Source: Sorangium cellulosum So0157-2 (GTDB lineage: Bacteria; Myxococcota_A; Polyangia; Polyangiales; Polyangiaceae). Taken from it: 64,000 nt of DNA. Shown here piece after piece: positions 51,168 to 64,000 of the stretch (position 1 is the stretch's first letter; every line of letters begins with the position of its first letter). The stretch is from NCBI RefSeq assembly GCF_000418325.1, contig NC_021658.1, forward strand, positions 11,298,001 through 11,362,000. The letters run 5' to 3'. The translations under genes and the position numbers were made by a program. The notes beneath the pieces were generated by a model that was given only the letters and a program-made list of their open reading frames with translations, was not told where the DNA came from and did not search any database.

Positions 51168-51744
51168 GCGCCGGGCCTTGAGCTCGGGCTTCCTCTCCCT
51201 CGCCGGTGCGGGCGCTCGCGATCGCGAGCGCCTCCCGGACCCAATCATCCACATCGGCTGAGCTCCCCAACACCGGAGCGCGATCACGGCGCCCGTCCCG
51301 TCGACCGGAGGTCTTCGGGGCGGGCGCGCCGTGGTCGGGCCGCGGGGCGAGAGCTGCCGGATCCTCGAAGAGAAGATCGAGCCACAGAGGCGCAGAGGGC
51401 ACAGAGGAGAGAGAAAGACATGAGCTCTTTCTCCTCTTCTCTGTGCCCTCTGTGCCTCTGTGGTCTTCTTTATTTCTCCGCCTTCACAAGCTGACAACGG
51501 AAGCCTCTGATGAATGCAAGAGGCACCGCGGGCGCGTCTGATGCTGGCGGAGGCGGCGCTCCGCCCAGCGCAGGTGGCCTCCTCCTGCCCACGCGTGGGC
51601 GGGCGCTACGGAGGCACCAGCGCCGGAGGCCGTTCATGGATACCCGGCCTTCGACGGCCGTCGGCAAGCTGTGACAGGAGAGACGTGCGGGAAGCTCGGC
51701 GGGCAGGATCCGCGCCGCGCGCGGCGACGCTCAGGGCGCGGCGC
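51168..51744. other. Region between convergent xylanase genes
   Basis: No gene is supported. It contains the long hairpin at 51382-51463; the rest shows no recognisable features. Confidence 0.4.
51382..51463. repeat. Long inverted repeat, arms about 36 bp
   Basis: CCACAGAGGCGCAGAGGGCA and its continuation (51382-51417) are mirrored by a near-complement at 51427-51463, with about nine bases between. Few mismatches interrupt the stem. Repeats of this CACAGAGG type occur between genes in many bacteria. Between two convergent genes it could also end both transcripts. Confidence 0.8.
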
Positions 51745-52719
<975 letters not shown>

Positions 52720-53185
52720 AGATCCTCCTTGGCTTGATGACGCTAATTCCCGGCAACCAAGCTTTTGATCACGGGCTGGCACCGGCGCTCGGCGCCGCAA
52801 CGACGCAGCGTGGCGTTCCAGCGCCGGTCCAGGGGAAGCCCTAAGGCTCGACCCGGCCAAGCTGCGAACAAGGCAGCAAAACCGTTTAAGGTAGGTTTAC
52901 TAACAGTGGTCGACGAGCCGCCCGCGACCCACCGGATGGCATAAGGGGGTAGAAAAAGCAAAACGATTCGAGCGTGTCAACGCGAATTGCCATGCTCTCT
53001 CCAGCCGACAGGAGGCTCGCTTTCGCGCTCCGCCTCCCTCGGGAGCGCTGGTGCGCGCTCTCGCTCTCGATGGTCCTCCCGCTCGGCGAGACCCCCGCCC
53101 GGGCGCGGCCGAGCTCTGGCGCCGCCGGCTGCTCGCGCCGCGTCGCCGCGCATACCCGGCCCTGGCGCCTCCCGCCGGCCGGCGG
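52720..53185. other. Region upstream of the second xylanase, no gene
   Basis: Holds the xylanase leader and, on the same strand, the sequence after the glutathione-transferase stop. A short palindrome-like AAAACCGTTTAA lies at 52878-52889, but no site equal to the 49858 operator was found. No gene is supported. Confidence 0.4.
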
Positions 53186-53893
53186 TCAGCCGTTGCGCGA
53201 CGGAACGCCCAGCCCGCGCACCACCGCGGGCCGCGCGGCGAAGGCGTCGAGCACGCGCTTCACCTCCTTGTAGTCGTCGAACCCCACCACCTCCCCCGCC
53301 CCGTAGAAGCCCACGAGGTTGCGCACCCACGGGAAGATCGCGACGTCGGCAATGGTGTAGTCATCGCCCAGCATCCACGCGCGCCCGCGCAGGTGGCCGT
53401 CGAGGACGCCCAGCAGCCGCTTCGACTCCGACGCGTAGCGATCGCGCGGCCGCTTGTCCTCGTAGTCCTTGCCGGCGAACTTGTGGAAGAAGCCGAGCTG
53501 GCCGAACATGGGGCCGATGCCGCCCATCTGGAACATCACCCACTGGATCGTCTCGTAGCGGCGCGCCGCGTCCTGCGGCAGCAGCTTCCCGCTCTTCTCC
53601 GCCAGATACAGCAGGATCGCGCCGGACTCGAACAGCGCGAGCGGCTTGCCGCCCGGGCCCTGCGGGTCGAGGATCGCCGGGATCTTGTTGTTCGGGTTGA
53701 GCGAGAGGAACTCTGGCGAGAGCTGGTCGTTGGTGTCGAAGGAGACAAGGTGGGCCTCGTAGGGCAGGCCCATCTCCTCCAGCGCGATCGACACCTTCAC
53801 GCCGTTGGGCGTGGCCAGCGAGTAGAGCTGGATGCGGTCGGGATGCTGCGCAGGCCACTTGCGTGTGATGGGGTAGGAAGACAAATCGGTCAT
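53186..53893 (-). CDS. Glutathione S-transferase, nu-class-like (YghU/YfcG type)
   Basis: 235 residues from ATG 53893 (MTDLSSYPITRKWPAQHPDR). The N-terminal thioredoxin-like domain (about 15-105) carries LYSLATPNGVKVSIALEEMG, SPEFLSLNPNNKIPAI and LFESGAILLYLAE, the glutathione-binding motifs. The all-helical C-terminal domain (about 115-230) includes LGDDYTIADVAIFPW, the conserved N-capping box. The TPNGVK segment is typical of the YghU/YfcG group, which reduces disulfides or peroxides with glutathione. It is a single gene next to the amylase, with no obvious functional link. Confidence 0.92.
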   Translation of the reverse strand: MTDLSSYPITRKWPAQHPDRIQLYSLATPNGVKVSIALEEMGLPYEAHLVSFDTNDQLSPEFLSLNPNNKIPAILDPQGPGGKPLALFESGAILLYLAEKSGKLLPQDAARRYETIQWVMFQMGGIGPMFGQLGFFHKFAGKDYEDKRPRDRYASESKRLLGVLDGHLRGRAWMLGDDYTIADVAIFPWVRNLVGFYGAGEVVGFDDYKEVKRVLDAFAARPAVVRGLGVPSRNG

Positions 53894-54222
53894 ACGGGAT
53901 CTCTTGTTATTGGAACCGCCGGAGTGAGGCACTTCGGGCGGTTCGAGGCCGGGACGCGAGGCACTCCCGCGCCCGAGAGAGAGGAAATCGAAATGTTTGG
54001 GGGCCGTCAAGCCCCCGCTGAGGGACGCGCACCGGCTCGACTCGCCGGGGTCGCGAGGCGAACGCCGGAGTACGGGGCGGAGCGCCGGCGGAACCGGCGC
54101 CGCCGCACCGGTTGGCGACGCGACAGCATGGGCGGAGCGTCGCCTTTCTCCGCGCCGTTTGGGGCGATTCTCCGCGACGCCTGCGCTGACACGCCTCCCG
54201 TGATCGGATACTCCTCGAGGCC
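53894..54222. other. Divergent intergenic region, nothing recognised
   Basis: Separates the glutathione transferase (minus) and the amylase (plus). Both promoters should lie here, but none was confidently identified. Confidence 0.4.
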
Positions 54223-56628
<2,406 letters not shown>

Positions 56629-56695
56629 TCCCGGGGGCTTCCGCCTCCTTCCGCAGGTCAGGGCGCCCGCGGCGAGCCGGGGCGCCCGGCGCCGC

Positions 56696-57718
56696 TCACG
56701 ACGCGACGCGCACCAGCAGCTTGCCGAAGTTCTCGCCCTTGAGCAGCCCGATGAACGCCTCGGGCGCCTTCTCCAGACCGTCGACGATGTCCTCGCGGTA
56801 CTTGATGCGACCTTCGCGGATCCAGCGGCTCGTCTCCTGGAGGAACTCGGGGCGCTGCTCGGCGAAGTCGCCGACGATGAAGCCGCGCAGCGAGAGGCGC
56901 TTCGCGAGCACCTGCTTCATCAGGCCCGGAAGGCGATCCGGCCCGGGGTGCGGCGCGGTGTCGTTGTAGTGCGCGATGAGGCCGCACACCGGCACGCGGG
57001 CGAAGGGGTTCAGGAGCGGCAGCACCGCCTCGAACACGGCGCCGCCGACGTTCTCGAAATACACGTCGATCCCGCCCGGGCAGGCCTCCTTCAGGCGCGC
57101 TGCCAGGTCGGGGCCGCGGTGGTCGAGGCAGGCGTCGAAGCCGAGCTCGCGCACCACGTAGTCGCATTTGCGCTGCCCGCCGGCGACGCCGATCGCGCGG
57201 CAGCCCTTGATCTTCGCGATCTGCCCCACGACCGAGCCCACCGCCCCGGAGGCCGCCGCGACCACCACCGTCTCGCCCGGCTTCGGCTGGCCCAGGTTGA
57301 GCAGCCCGGTGTAGGCCGTCATCCCCGGCATGCCGAGCACCCCGAGCGCGGTCGAGATCGGGCCGAGCGCTGGATCCACCTTGCGCAAGCCGCTCCCGTC
57401 GGTGATCGCGTACGCCTGCCAGCCGGTCCGCCCCTCGACGAGGTCGCCCGGCGCCAGGCCGTCGACGCTCGACCGCAGCACCTCGCTCACGGCGCCCCCG
57501 ACCATCACGTCGCCGACCTCGACCGGCGGCGCGTACGACGGGCCGGCGCTCATGCGGCCGCGCATGTACGGATCCAGCGACAGGTAGAGCGTGCGCAGCA
57601 GCGCGCGGCCCTCGCCGGGCTCGGCGAGCTCTTCTTCGATGAGCTTGAAATCGGACGGCGTGGGCTCGCCGACCGGACGGGCGGCGAGGACGATCTTTCG
57701 GTTGCGCTGGGAGGTCAT
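56696..57718 (-). CDS. Zinc-independent NADP-dependent oxidoreductase (CurA/LTB4 dehydrogenase type)
   Basis: 340 residues from ATG 57718 (MTSQRNRKIVLAARP). The medium-chain reductase fold lacks the zinc-binding cysteines. Signature segments are the substrate-domain LYLSLDPYMRGRM, GMPGMTAYTGLL, the nucleotide loop AAASGAVGSVVGQIAKIKG (about residue 155) and IDVYFENVGG. Family members (CurA, YncB, leukotriene B4 12-hydroxydehydrogenase/15-oxo-prostaglandin 13-reductase) reduce the C=C bond of alpha,beta-unsaturated carbonyls. The role here is probably detoxification. It is convergent with the amylase gene and divergent from the small membrane protein. Confidence 0.92.
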   Translation of the reverse strand: MTSQRNRKIVLAARPVGEPTPSDFKLIEEELAEPGEGRALLRTLYLSLDPYMRGRMSAGPSYAPPVEVGDVMVGGAVSEVLRSSVDGLAPGDLVEGRTGWQAYAITDGSGLRKVDPALGPISTALGVLGMPGMTAYTGLLNLGQPKPGETVVVAAASGAVGSVVGQIAKIKGCRAIGVAGGQRKCDYVVRELGFDACLDHRGPDLAARLKEACPGGIDVYFENVGGAVFEAVLPLLNPFARVPVCGLIAHYNDTAPHPGPDRLPGLMKQVLAKRLSLRGFIVGDFAEQRPEFLQETSRWIREGRIKYREDIVDGLEKAPEAFIGLLKGENFGKLLVRVAS

Positions 57719-57930
57719 GGTCCGTCGATCCTGCTCGAAACGGGCGCGATCGCCAGAGCGCATCGGCGAGGCGCAGGGATCCGGCGAGCTCGGCGAGGCA
57801 CAGGGACCCGAGGAGCGGCGCTCGCGGCCGGCGGGCGGCGGGCGGTGGCGGTCGACGATCGCGGGAACACGCCGCGCCGGCGCTGTCCGATTGAGCTCCG
57901 CAGCCGTCGCGAGTATGCCGAAGCTGCACG

Positions 57931-58416
57931 ATGGAGTCACTCAACGCGATCCAGTTGCCCGAGGAGCTCCGCGAGCCGCCCCCGCGCCCCTGGGCGGCGC
58001 TGCGGCACGCCCGGCACCAGCTGGCTGGCGTGGGGTACGCGCTGCTCGTCTGGGCGGGGCTCCTCGGGGTCGGCTCGCTCTACCGGCACATCGATCTCGT
58101 CGCGATGCTGGTCGCCTTCTCCTTCGCGGTCATGCCGTTCGTGCTCCTGTATCAGGTGCTGGGCAGCTACACCGCCTGCCGCCTGGCGCTGCGCGGCGCG
58201 CCGTCGGCCGCGCAGATCTACGAGGGCGTCGTCGTGACGAGGTTCGGGACGGTGAACGTCTGGCACGTCGTCGTCGCCGGCCAGCACGTGCGGATTCGCG
58301 CGGACGCGCCGCTCCTCAAGAGCATGGTGGTGCTCGTGACCCCGGAGACGAGCGGGGGAAAGCGCAGAGTCGGCGTTTATCATCCCAAGATCGGCATCTG
58401 CACATCGCTCGTGTGA
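57931..58416 (+). CDS. Small membrane protein of unknown function
   Basis: 161 residues from ATG 57931. Two membrane helices (about residues 32-50 and 55-77; VGYALLVWAGLLGVGSLYR, VAMLVAFSFAVMPFVLLY) are followed by a soluble beta-rich domain (YEGVVVTRFGTVNVWHVVVA, VVVLVTPETS). No known family was recognised. The second domain could resemble a short PH-like or bPH-type fold, but that is a guess. The gene stands alone, upstream of the kelch protein on the same strand. Confidence 0.7.
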   Translation: MESLNAIQLPEELREPPPRPWAALRHARHQLAGVGYALLVWAGLLGVGSLYRHIDLVAMLVAFSFAVMPFVLLYQVLGSYTACRLALRGAPSAAQIYEGVVVTRFGTVNVWHVVVAGQHVRIRADAPLLKSMVVLVTPETSGGKRRVGVYHPKIGICTSLV

Positions 58417-58527
58417 GGCGCGCGGGCCGCGCGGTTCGGGGGTGAGCGGCGCGCGCCGCGCGGCGCGGGCGGTGACACGCTCGCGGCGCCGTTGTGGCTG
58501 GCGGGCCGGCGTGAGACATTCGATGGC

Positions 58528-61500
58528 ATGCGAGCTGGGTGGGCTTTTCGTGTGCTGGCCGTGGTCATCCTGGTGCTGGCCGCGGCGGGGTGGATGAGCG
58601 CGCTCGGGTGCGCGGCGGGGCACGACCGCGCCGCGGCAGCGGCAGCGCAGGTGCAGCAACGATTCCCGGCGCAGGCCGCCGAGGTGCTGGGCAGCAGCGC
58701 GCTCGACGCGCCGTCGGCGAGGGACGGAGGCTTCGCGCTCGGCGCGGCGGGCCCGGCCGGGCGCGGGCCGCGGCTCCAGGCCGAGCTGCCGCGCGACGGC
58801 GGCGGCTGGGTGCGGCTCTCGGGCCCGGGCGGCTTCGAGGTGCGGGTGCGGGAGACCGGCGCCTCCGGCCCGGGGGCGATCGTGGACGGCGCGGTGATCT
58901 ACGGCCGCGCCGGCGGCGCGTCGTTCTGGCGGGCGGCCGACGGCGGCATCGAGGAATGGCTCACCGTGGAGCCCGGCGCCGCGCCGGCCGGCGCGCCCGT
59001 GGCCGTCTGGGAGGTGGACGGCGCGGCGCTGCGGCAGCGCGGCGAGGCCGTCGAGGTGGTGGACGCGGCGGGGACACCGCGGCTGCGCGTCACCGCGCCG
59101 CGCGCGTTCGCGGAAGGCGGGCGGCCGGTCGCGGTGCGCCTCGAGGCGCGCGGGGGGGAGATCGCGCTGCTGGCGGAGGCGTCGGGGGAGCTCCTGCTCG
59201 TGGATCCGCTGTGGCGCCCGGTCGGGGCGATGGCCGAGAGGCGAGACGGGGGGCACACGGCCACGCGGCTCGGCGGCGACGACGGGCGGGTGCTGGTCGC
59301 GGGCGGCAGGGGCGGCGAGGGCTATCTCGCGAGCGCGGAGCTGTACGACCCGGCGGACGACGGCTGGGCGCCGGCGCAGCCGCTGAGCGCCGCGCGCTAC
59401 GAGCACGCCGCCCTGCTGCTGGACAGCGGGCGAGTTCTGGTCGTGGGCGGCTCCAACGGCTCGAGCGCGCAGGCGAGCGCCGAGCTGTACGACCCGGCGG
59501 AGGACCGCTGGATACCGGCGCAGTCGATGAGCGACGCGCGCCAGGGCCCCACGGCGACGCGGCTCGACAGCGGATTGATCCTCGTCGTGGGCGGCTGGAG
59601 CGACGGCACCCATCTCGCGAGCGCGGAGCTGTACGACCCACGGGAGGACACCTGGACCGCGGCGGCGCCCATGAGCACCGGACGCTACGGGCACACGGCG
59701 ACGCTGCTCGGCGACGGGCGGGTCCTGGTCACGGGCGGCTTCGACGGCTTGGAGGCGCTGGAGAGCGCGGAGCTGTACGACCCGGCGGCGAACAGCTGGA
59801 CGCCGGTGCAACCGATGAGCGCAGGGCGTCAACGGCACGCGGCGACGCTGCTCGATGACGGGCGGGTCCTGGTCACCGGCGGCGCCGAAATCTACTGGGG
59901 AGAGGAAGAAGAAGAGGAAGAAGAGGAGGAGAGAGAGGGCGAGTTCGCGAGCGCGGAGATCTACGATCCGGTGAGCGGCAGCTGGGCGCAGACGGCGCCG
60001 ATGAACTTCGGGCGCTCTCAGCACACGGCGACGTTGCTGGTGGACGGGCGGGTCCTCGTCGCGGGCGGCTCCGCGGTCGTGGTCGAGTCCGAGTGGTCCG
60101 GGTACCTGGCGAACGCGGAGATCTACGATCCGACGGCGGGGTCGTGGTCGGATGCGCCGGCGATGGCCGTGGGCCGCAGCGGTCATACCGCGACGCTGCT
60201 CCCGGGCGGCGGCGTGCTCGTGACGGGCGGCAATCAGGGCATCGATGCGAACGCCGAGGTCTACGACCCGTCGGGCGCGAGCCCGTGGTCGGAAGCAGCG
60301 CCGATGATCCGCTCGCATACCCGGCATACGGCAACGCTGCTGGCCGATGGGCGGGTCCTGGCCGCCGGCGGCTACGGGATCGACCACATCCCAATCCCGA
60401 GCGCGGAGATCTTCGACCCCATCACGCGCATCTGGACGGAGGAAGCACCGATGCTCGCCGCGCGCGACGAGCACACGGCAACGCTCCTCGACGGCGGGCA
60501 GGTCCTGGTCGCGGGCGGCGAAGGGTCCTCCTTCATCCCAATCGCGAGCGCGGAGGTCTTCGACCCCATCGCGCGCACCTGGACGGCGGCAGCGCCGATG
60601 ATCACCGCGCGCTCCGAGCACACGGCGACGCTCCTCGACGACGGGCGGGTCCTGGTCGCCGGCGGCTACGGGGCCGGCTACATCCCCATCGCGGGCGCGG
60701 AGATCTTCGACCCCATGACGCACACCTGGACGGCGGCAGAACCGATGACCACCGCGCGCAACCAGCACACGGCAACGCTCCTCGACGACGGGCGGGTCCT
60801 GGTCGCGGGCGGCTACGGGGCCGACTACCTCTCCATCGCGAGCGCGGAGATCTTCGACCCCGTGACGCGCAGCTGGACGGCGGTAGAGCCGATGATCGAC
60901 GCGCGCTACATGCACACGGCGACGCTCCTCGACGACGGGCGGGTCCTGGTCGCCGGCGGCTACGGGGCCGAGTACGTCGACCTCTCGAGCGCGGAGGTGT
61001 ACGATCCGGCGACCCATCGCTGGACGGCTCGGGCTCCCATGAGCACCACGCGCTACCTGCACACGGCAACGCGGCTCCTGGACGGGCGGGTCCTGGTCGC
61101 GGGCAAGGTCGTCACCAATGGCCTTAGCGGCGCGAGCGCTGAGGTCTACGACGGGGCCACGGACAGCTGGTCTCCGGCAGGGACGATGTACTCCGAGCGA
61201 TTTGGCCACACAGCGACCCTGCTGCGCCAAGGCAAGATCCTGGTCACCGGGGGTGAGGGCCCCGGCGGCATCCTCGCCAGCGCCGAGATCTACTCCCCCG
61301 TCCTCCCCGGCGCTCCCTGCGACACCGACGCGGACTGCGCCGGCGACTCCTGCGTCGACGGCGTCTGCTGCGACGCCCCTTGCGCGGGCGCCTGCATGGC
61401 CTGCTCCGCCGCGAAGAAGGGCGCAGGCCCCGACGGCGTGTGCGGGCCCGTCCAGGCCGGCGCCGATCCCGACGATGACTGCGCCGCGGAGGCGGCCGCC

Positions 61501-62625
61501 ACCTGCGGCGCCAACGGCTCCTGCGACGGCCGCGGCGCCTGCCAGCTGTGGGCCCAGGGCACCCCCTGCGGCGCGGCCTCGTGCAACGGCGTCTCCGAGG
61601 TGGTCGACGCTCCCCTCTGCGACGGGCTCGGGGTCTGCGCCGAGGCCGACACCCGGTCCTGCGGCGATTACCGCTGCGTCGCGGGCGCCTGTCTCGCGGG
61701 TTGCACCTTCGACACCCAGTGCGCCGAGGCCGCCTACTGCGCGGAGGCCGGCGGCGACTGCCTGCCGAAGAAGCCCGTCGGCGCCGCGTGCGCGCTCCCG
61801 AAGGAGTGCCTCAGCGGCCTCTGCCTGGCCGGCGTCTGCACGCGCGACAGCGACGATGACGGGGTCGCCGACCACGAGGACAACTGCCCTGAGGTCCCGA
61901 ACACGTCCCAGGCCAACACCGATGGTGGCCTGTCCGCGGGAGACCGTCTCGGCGACGCCTGCGACGACGACGACGACGCCGACGGCCATCCCGACGCGGC
62001 GGACAACTGCCCCCTCATCGCGAACCCCAACCAGGCCGACGCCAACGGCGACGGGATCGGCGACGCCTGCGATTGCGCGAGCCCGCGCAAGGCCGACGGC
62101 AGCGCCTGCGACGACGGCAACGCCTGCACGCAGACCGATACCTGCCAGAACGGCGCCTGTGTGGGCAGCGATCCGTTCCTCTGCCCGCAGCCCGACGCCG
62201 CCGTCTGCCGGGTCGCCGTCTGCGAGCGGGCCACCGGCAACTGCGGACAGCGCTACAAGCTCGATCGCGCGCCCTGCCCGGGCGGCGAGTGCATCGCCGG
62301 GGGCTGCTTGCTCGCGGAGGGCTCCGGCGGCAGCGGCGCGGGCGGCGACGGCGGCTCCGGGGGCGAGGGCGGCGCCGCCGCGTCGACCGGCGCCGGCGGC
62401 TCCAGCAGCGGCGGCGGCGGCACTGGCGGCGACGGCGGCTCCAGCGGCGACGGCGGCGCGCCGCCCAAGCCCGCCCGTTCTTCCGGCGGTGGTACGTGCC
62501 GAACAACGTCTCCCTGGTCGTGGCCGGCGACTTCGATCCGCAGAAGGCGCGCGACACCATCGAGCGGTACTTCGGCGGCATCCCGGGGCGGCCGGTCCCC
62601 GCGGCGACCGCGCCGCCGCCGGTGA
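58528..62625 (+). CDS. Kelch-repeat/TSP3 lipoprotein, C-terminus displaced by insertion
   Basis: ATG 58528 begins a lipoprotein signal (Cys28, SALGC). After a beta domain (about 40-235) come 14 kelch motifs of about 50 residues ([18 protein letters not shown] ... SAEIFDP ... TWTAAAPM), enough for two seven-bladed propellers; blade 5 contains an acidic run of ten Glu. A cysteine-rich segment follows, then thrombospondin-type-3 calcium motifs ([31 protein letters not shown]) and a Gly-rich linker. At APPKPA (62458) the frame meets a 335-bp insertion and ends in unrelated Arg-rich sequence at 62625. The original tail, a myxobacterial-type anchor, resumes at 62812. It is probably surface exposed and may bind ligands, calcium or polysaccharide. 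Confidence 0.85.
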
Positions 62626-62811
62626 AGCTGAGCGGCGTCGTGCGCCAGACGATCGAGGACGACGTGAACCTCCCCAAGGTGGTCATGGCCTGGCACAGCC
62701 CCGCGCGCTTCGCGCCGGGCGACGCCGAGCTCGATCTGCTCGCCACCGCGCTCGAGCAGGGCAAGGCGAGCCGCCTGTACAAGGCCCTCGTCGCGCCGCC
62801 CAAGCCCGCCC
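62458..62811. repeat. Perfect 19-bp direct repeats bounding a 335-bp insertion
   Basis: GCGCCGCCCAAGCCCGCCC occurs at 62458-62476 and again at 62793-62811. Removing the 335 bases between the copies joins the kelch frame to its anchor in frame (APPKPA then PEGSGPPHL). The intervening DNA is M16 peptidase sequence and not kelch, which points to an illegitimate recombination or assembly join at this repeat. Confidence 0.8.
62477..62792 (+). pseudogene. Internal fragment of an M16 (pitrilysin-like) zinc peptidase
   Basis: About 105 codons encode the mid-part of an M16 peptidase: [48 protein letters not shown] and LDLLATALEQGKASRLYKAL. The zinc-binding HxxEH half and the rest of the C-terminal domain are absent, so it cannot be active. 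The fragment starts and stops at the 19-bp direct repeats. It shares a frame with the downstream anchor, but not with the upstream kelch frame. Confidence 0.8.
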
Positions 62812-63050
62812 CGGAGGGGAGCGGCCCGCCGCACCTGCACGGAAATGGCTGCGCCGCGGCGCCCGACGCCGGCCCTGGCCCCCTCGGCTCGGCCGCGCCC
62901 TGGCTGCTCGCTGCGGCCCTGGCCGCCGTGCGGTGGCGGCGCCCTCGCCGCAGCCCGGCGACACGGCGCGCGCGCGCCCCCCGCGGCGCTCAAGGCCGAG
63001 AAGGCGCCGCGGGCAGCGACCCGCGACGATGCCCGCCGCGGGCCGCCTGA
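62812..63050 (+). pseudogene. Detached C-terminal anchor of the kelch protein
   Basis: Encodes PEGSGPPHLHGNGC, a hydrophobic helix (LGSAAPWLLAAALAAV) and an Arg-rich end, in frame with the kelch gene once the 335-bp insertion is removed. The Cys-Gly, helix, basic pattern is that of a myxobacterial sorting tail (MYXO-CTERM-like). The open frame ends at 63050. Confidence 0.7.
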
Positions 63051-63342
63051 GCGTCGGTTGCCCCCGCCAAGGCACCCACCAGCGCCATCAGGCGCTCGCG
63101 CGCGAACCGAGGGTCGCGAGCGCCACCCCCGTCGACATCAACGCTTCCGTGATCGGGAATCGACGCCTCACGCGCGATGCGGCCCCTGCGAACGGACCCG
63201 CGATTCAGAATTCGCGCTGATCTGCCCCTGAGGGCAATGGCACGAGGCCGGTGCCAGGCGCTGCCGGGCGCCCCGTGCCGGGCGCCCGCCTTCAGCCCCT
63301 GCGGCGCGCCCGCCTTCAGCCCCCGCGCGGGGGCGCCCGCCC

Positions 63343-64000
63343 TCAGATCGCCGACTTCACGAGCCGCAGCCGCTTCTCGGCCTGCCCCCGCTCGCTCAGC
63401 CGGAGCTCCGAGGCCGCGGGCGCGCGGCGCCGCACCGGCTGGTGCAGCCGGGCGCTCGCCAGGATGGTCTCGCACAGGTCGCCGAACTCGTAGCCTGCGG
63501 CCGCCGCGATCTTCGGCAGGAGGCTCGTCTGGGTCATGCCCGGCAGGGTGTTCACCTCGAGCACGTACTCGTTCTCTCCGCCGGTCACGAGCAGGTCCAC
63601 GCGCACCGCGCCGGTGCACCCGAGCGCCTGCGCCGCCCGCTCCGCCAGGTTCAGGACCCCGCGGTACCGGGTCGGCGGGAGGCGCGCCGGCATGTGATAC
63701 TCGGTCATCCCCGGCGTGTACTTGGCCTCGTAGTCGTAAAGCCCCTTCTTCGGGACGATCTCGATCGCGCCAAGGACCTTCCCGTCCAGGATCCCCACGT
63801 TGACCTCGGTCCCCGACACGAACCGCTCCACGATGGCGGCGTCGTCGAACTCGAACGCCAGGGCGAGCGCCGACCGGAGCTCCTCGAGCGACCCGGCCTT
63901 GGTCACCCCGAGGCTCGACCCCTCGCCGCGCGGCTTGACGATGACCGGGAACCCGAACGAGCCGTGGACCGCCTCGAGCTCGTCGAGCTCCTGGTGCGCA
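63343..64000 (-). CDS. ddl: D-alanine-D-alanine ligase (5' part beyond window)
   Basis: The frame enters from the right edge (first full codon at 63999) and ends at 63343, giving about 218 residues of the ATP-grasp domain. Characteristic segments are VKPRGEGSSLGVTK (nucleotide and phosphate loop), VERFVSGTEVNVGILDG, YDYEAKYTPGMTEYHMPA, and VRVDLLVTGGENEYVLEVNT followed by LPGMTQTSLLPK, the D-Ala-D-Ala ligase signature. The enzyme joins two D-alanines for peptidoglycan precursors in the cytoplasm. The C-terminus carries about 30 basic residues beyond the usual fold. Flanking division or murein genes would lie outside this window. Confidence 0.93.
   Translation of the reverse strand, partial: AHQELDELEAVHGSFGFPVIVKPRGEGSSLGVTKAGSLEELRSALALAFEFDDAAIVERFVSGTEVNVGILDGKVLGAIEIVPKKGLYDYEAKYTPGMTEYHMPARLPPTRYRGVLNLAERAAQALGCTGAVRVDLLVTGGENEYVLEVNTLPGMTQTSLLPKIAAAAGYEFGDLCETILASARLHQPVRRRAPAASELRLSERGQAEKRLRLVKSAI

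Noticed and set aside
52878-52889. Palindrome-like AAAACCGTTTAA as a second xylan operator
   Set aside because: It does not match the 49858 site outside the central CG and is too short to call.
62073-63050. A single fusion protein of kelch linker, M16 peptidase and anchor
   Set aside because: The kelch and M16 parts are in different frames, and the M16 part lacks its zinc site; an insertion explains the sequence better.

Overview
The window reads as a chromosomal segment of a myxobacterium, most likely order Polyangiales and close to Sorangium or Polyangium. This is an inference. It rests on very high GC with GC-biased third codon positions, Pknb-type kinases fused to ATPase/TPR or histidine-kinase modules, glycine-rich and cysteine-rich lipoproteins, a giant SpvB/RHS protein, kelch and thrombospondin-type-3 surface proteins, a myxobacterial-type C-terminal anchor, and secreted plant-polysaccharide hydrolases. 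No rRNA, tRNA, CRISPR array or intact insertion sequence was seen.

Layout. 1-11.8 kb (minus strand): a giant SpvB/FG-GAP/RHS-repeat protein that runs off the left edge, a small lipoprotein and a PEGA-domain protein. 12.1-16.9 kb: a kinase-like APH protein, a MATE exporter (frameshifted) and a LysR regulator in one tight plus-strand unit, facing a DHA2 drug exporter. 17-26 kb: a PHP phosphoesterase, a truncated glycosyltransferase, a CorA transporter, a conserved membrane protein, a sensor histidine kinase and a secreted beta-helix protein. 26-36.9 kb: a region rich in broken genes. It holds a Ser/Thr kinase-ATPase-GAF-histidine kinase with a frameshift and an altered DFG motif, two relics of the 3' end of another kinase gene, a membrane-anchored ECF-type sigma factor, an amber-interrupted PEGA paralogue, and glycine-rich lipoproteins. 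36.9-41.3 kb (minus): a run of unrecognised genes with lower GC (a truncated reading frame, an exported protein, a lipoprotein, and two tandem paralogues of about 365 residues); this is the best candidate here for an undescribed system. 41.3-49.1 kb: 43-bp and 14-bp tandem repeats, the intact Ser/Thr kinase-ATPase-TPR gene, a DUF2934 protein, an NtrC-like AAA/Fis protein without a GAFTGA loop, and a cytochrome P450. 50-58.4 kb: two convergent GH11 xylanases (one with a CBM2), a nu-class-like glutathione transferase, a GH13 amylase lipoprotein, a zinc-independent oxidoreductase and a small membrane protein. 58.5-64 kb: a 14-kelch lipoprotein whose C-terminal coding region is split by a 335-bp insertion carrying an M16 peptidase fragment between perfect 19-bp direct repeats, then the 3' part of a D-Ala-D-Ala ligase gene.

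Working together. The two xylanases and the amylase form a secreted polysaccharide-degrading set, and a LacI-family-type operator sits in front of the first xylanase. The kinase-like/MATE/LysR/DHA2 group looks like a small-molecule resistance or export cassette. Elsewhere the dominant theme is gene decay and small-scale recombination: several frame lesions, three copies of one kinase 3' end, related 43-bp repeats at two of them, and the 19-bp-repeat insertion. Single-base sequencing or assembly errors must be excluded before these lesions are taken as biology.
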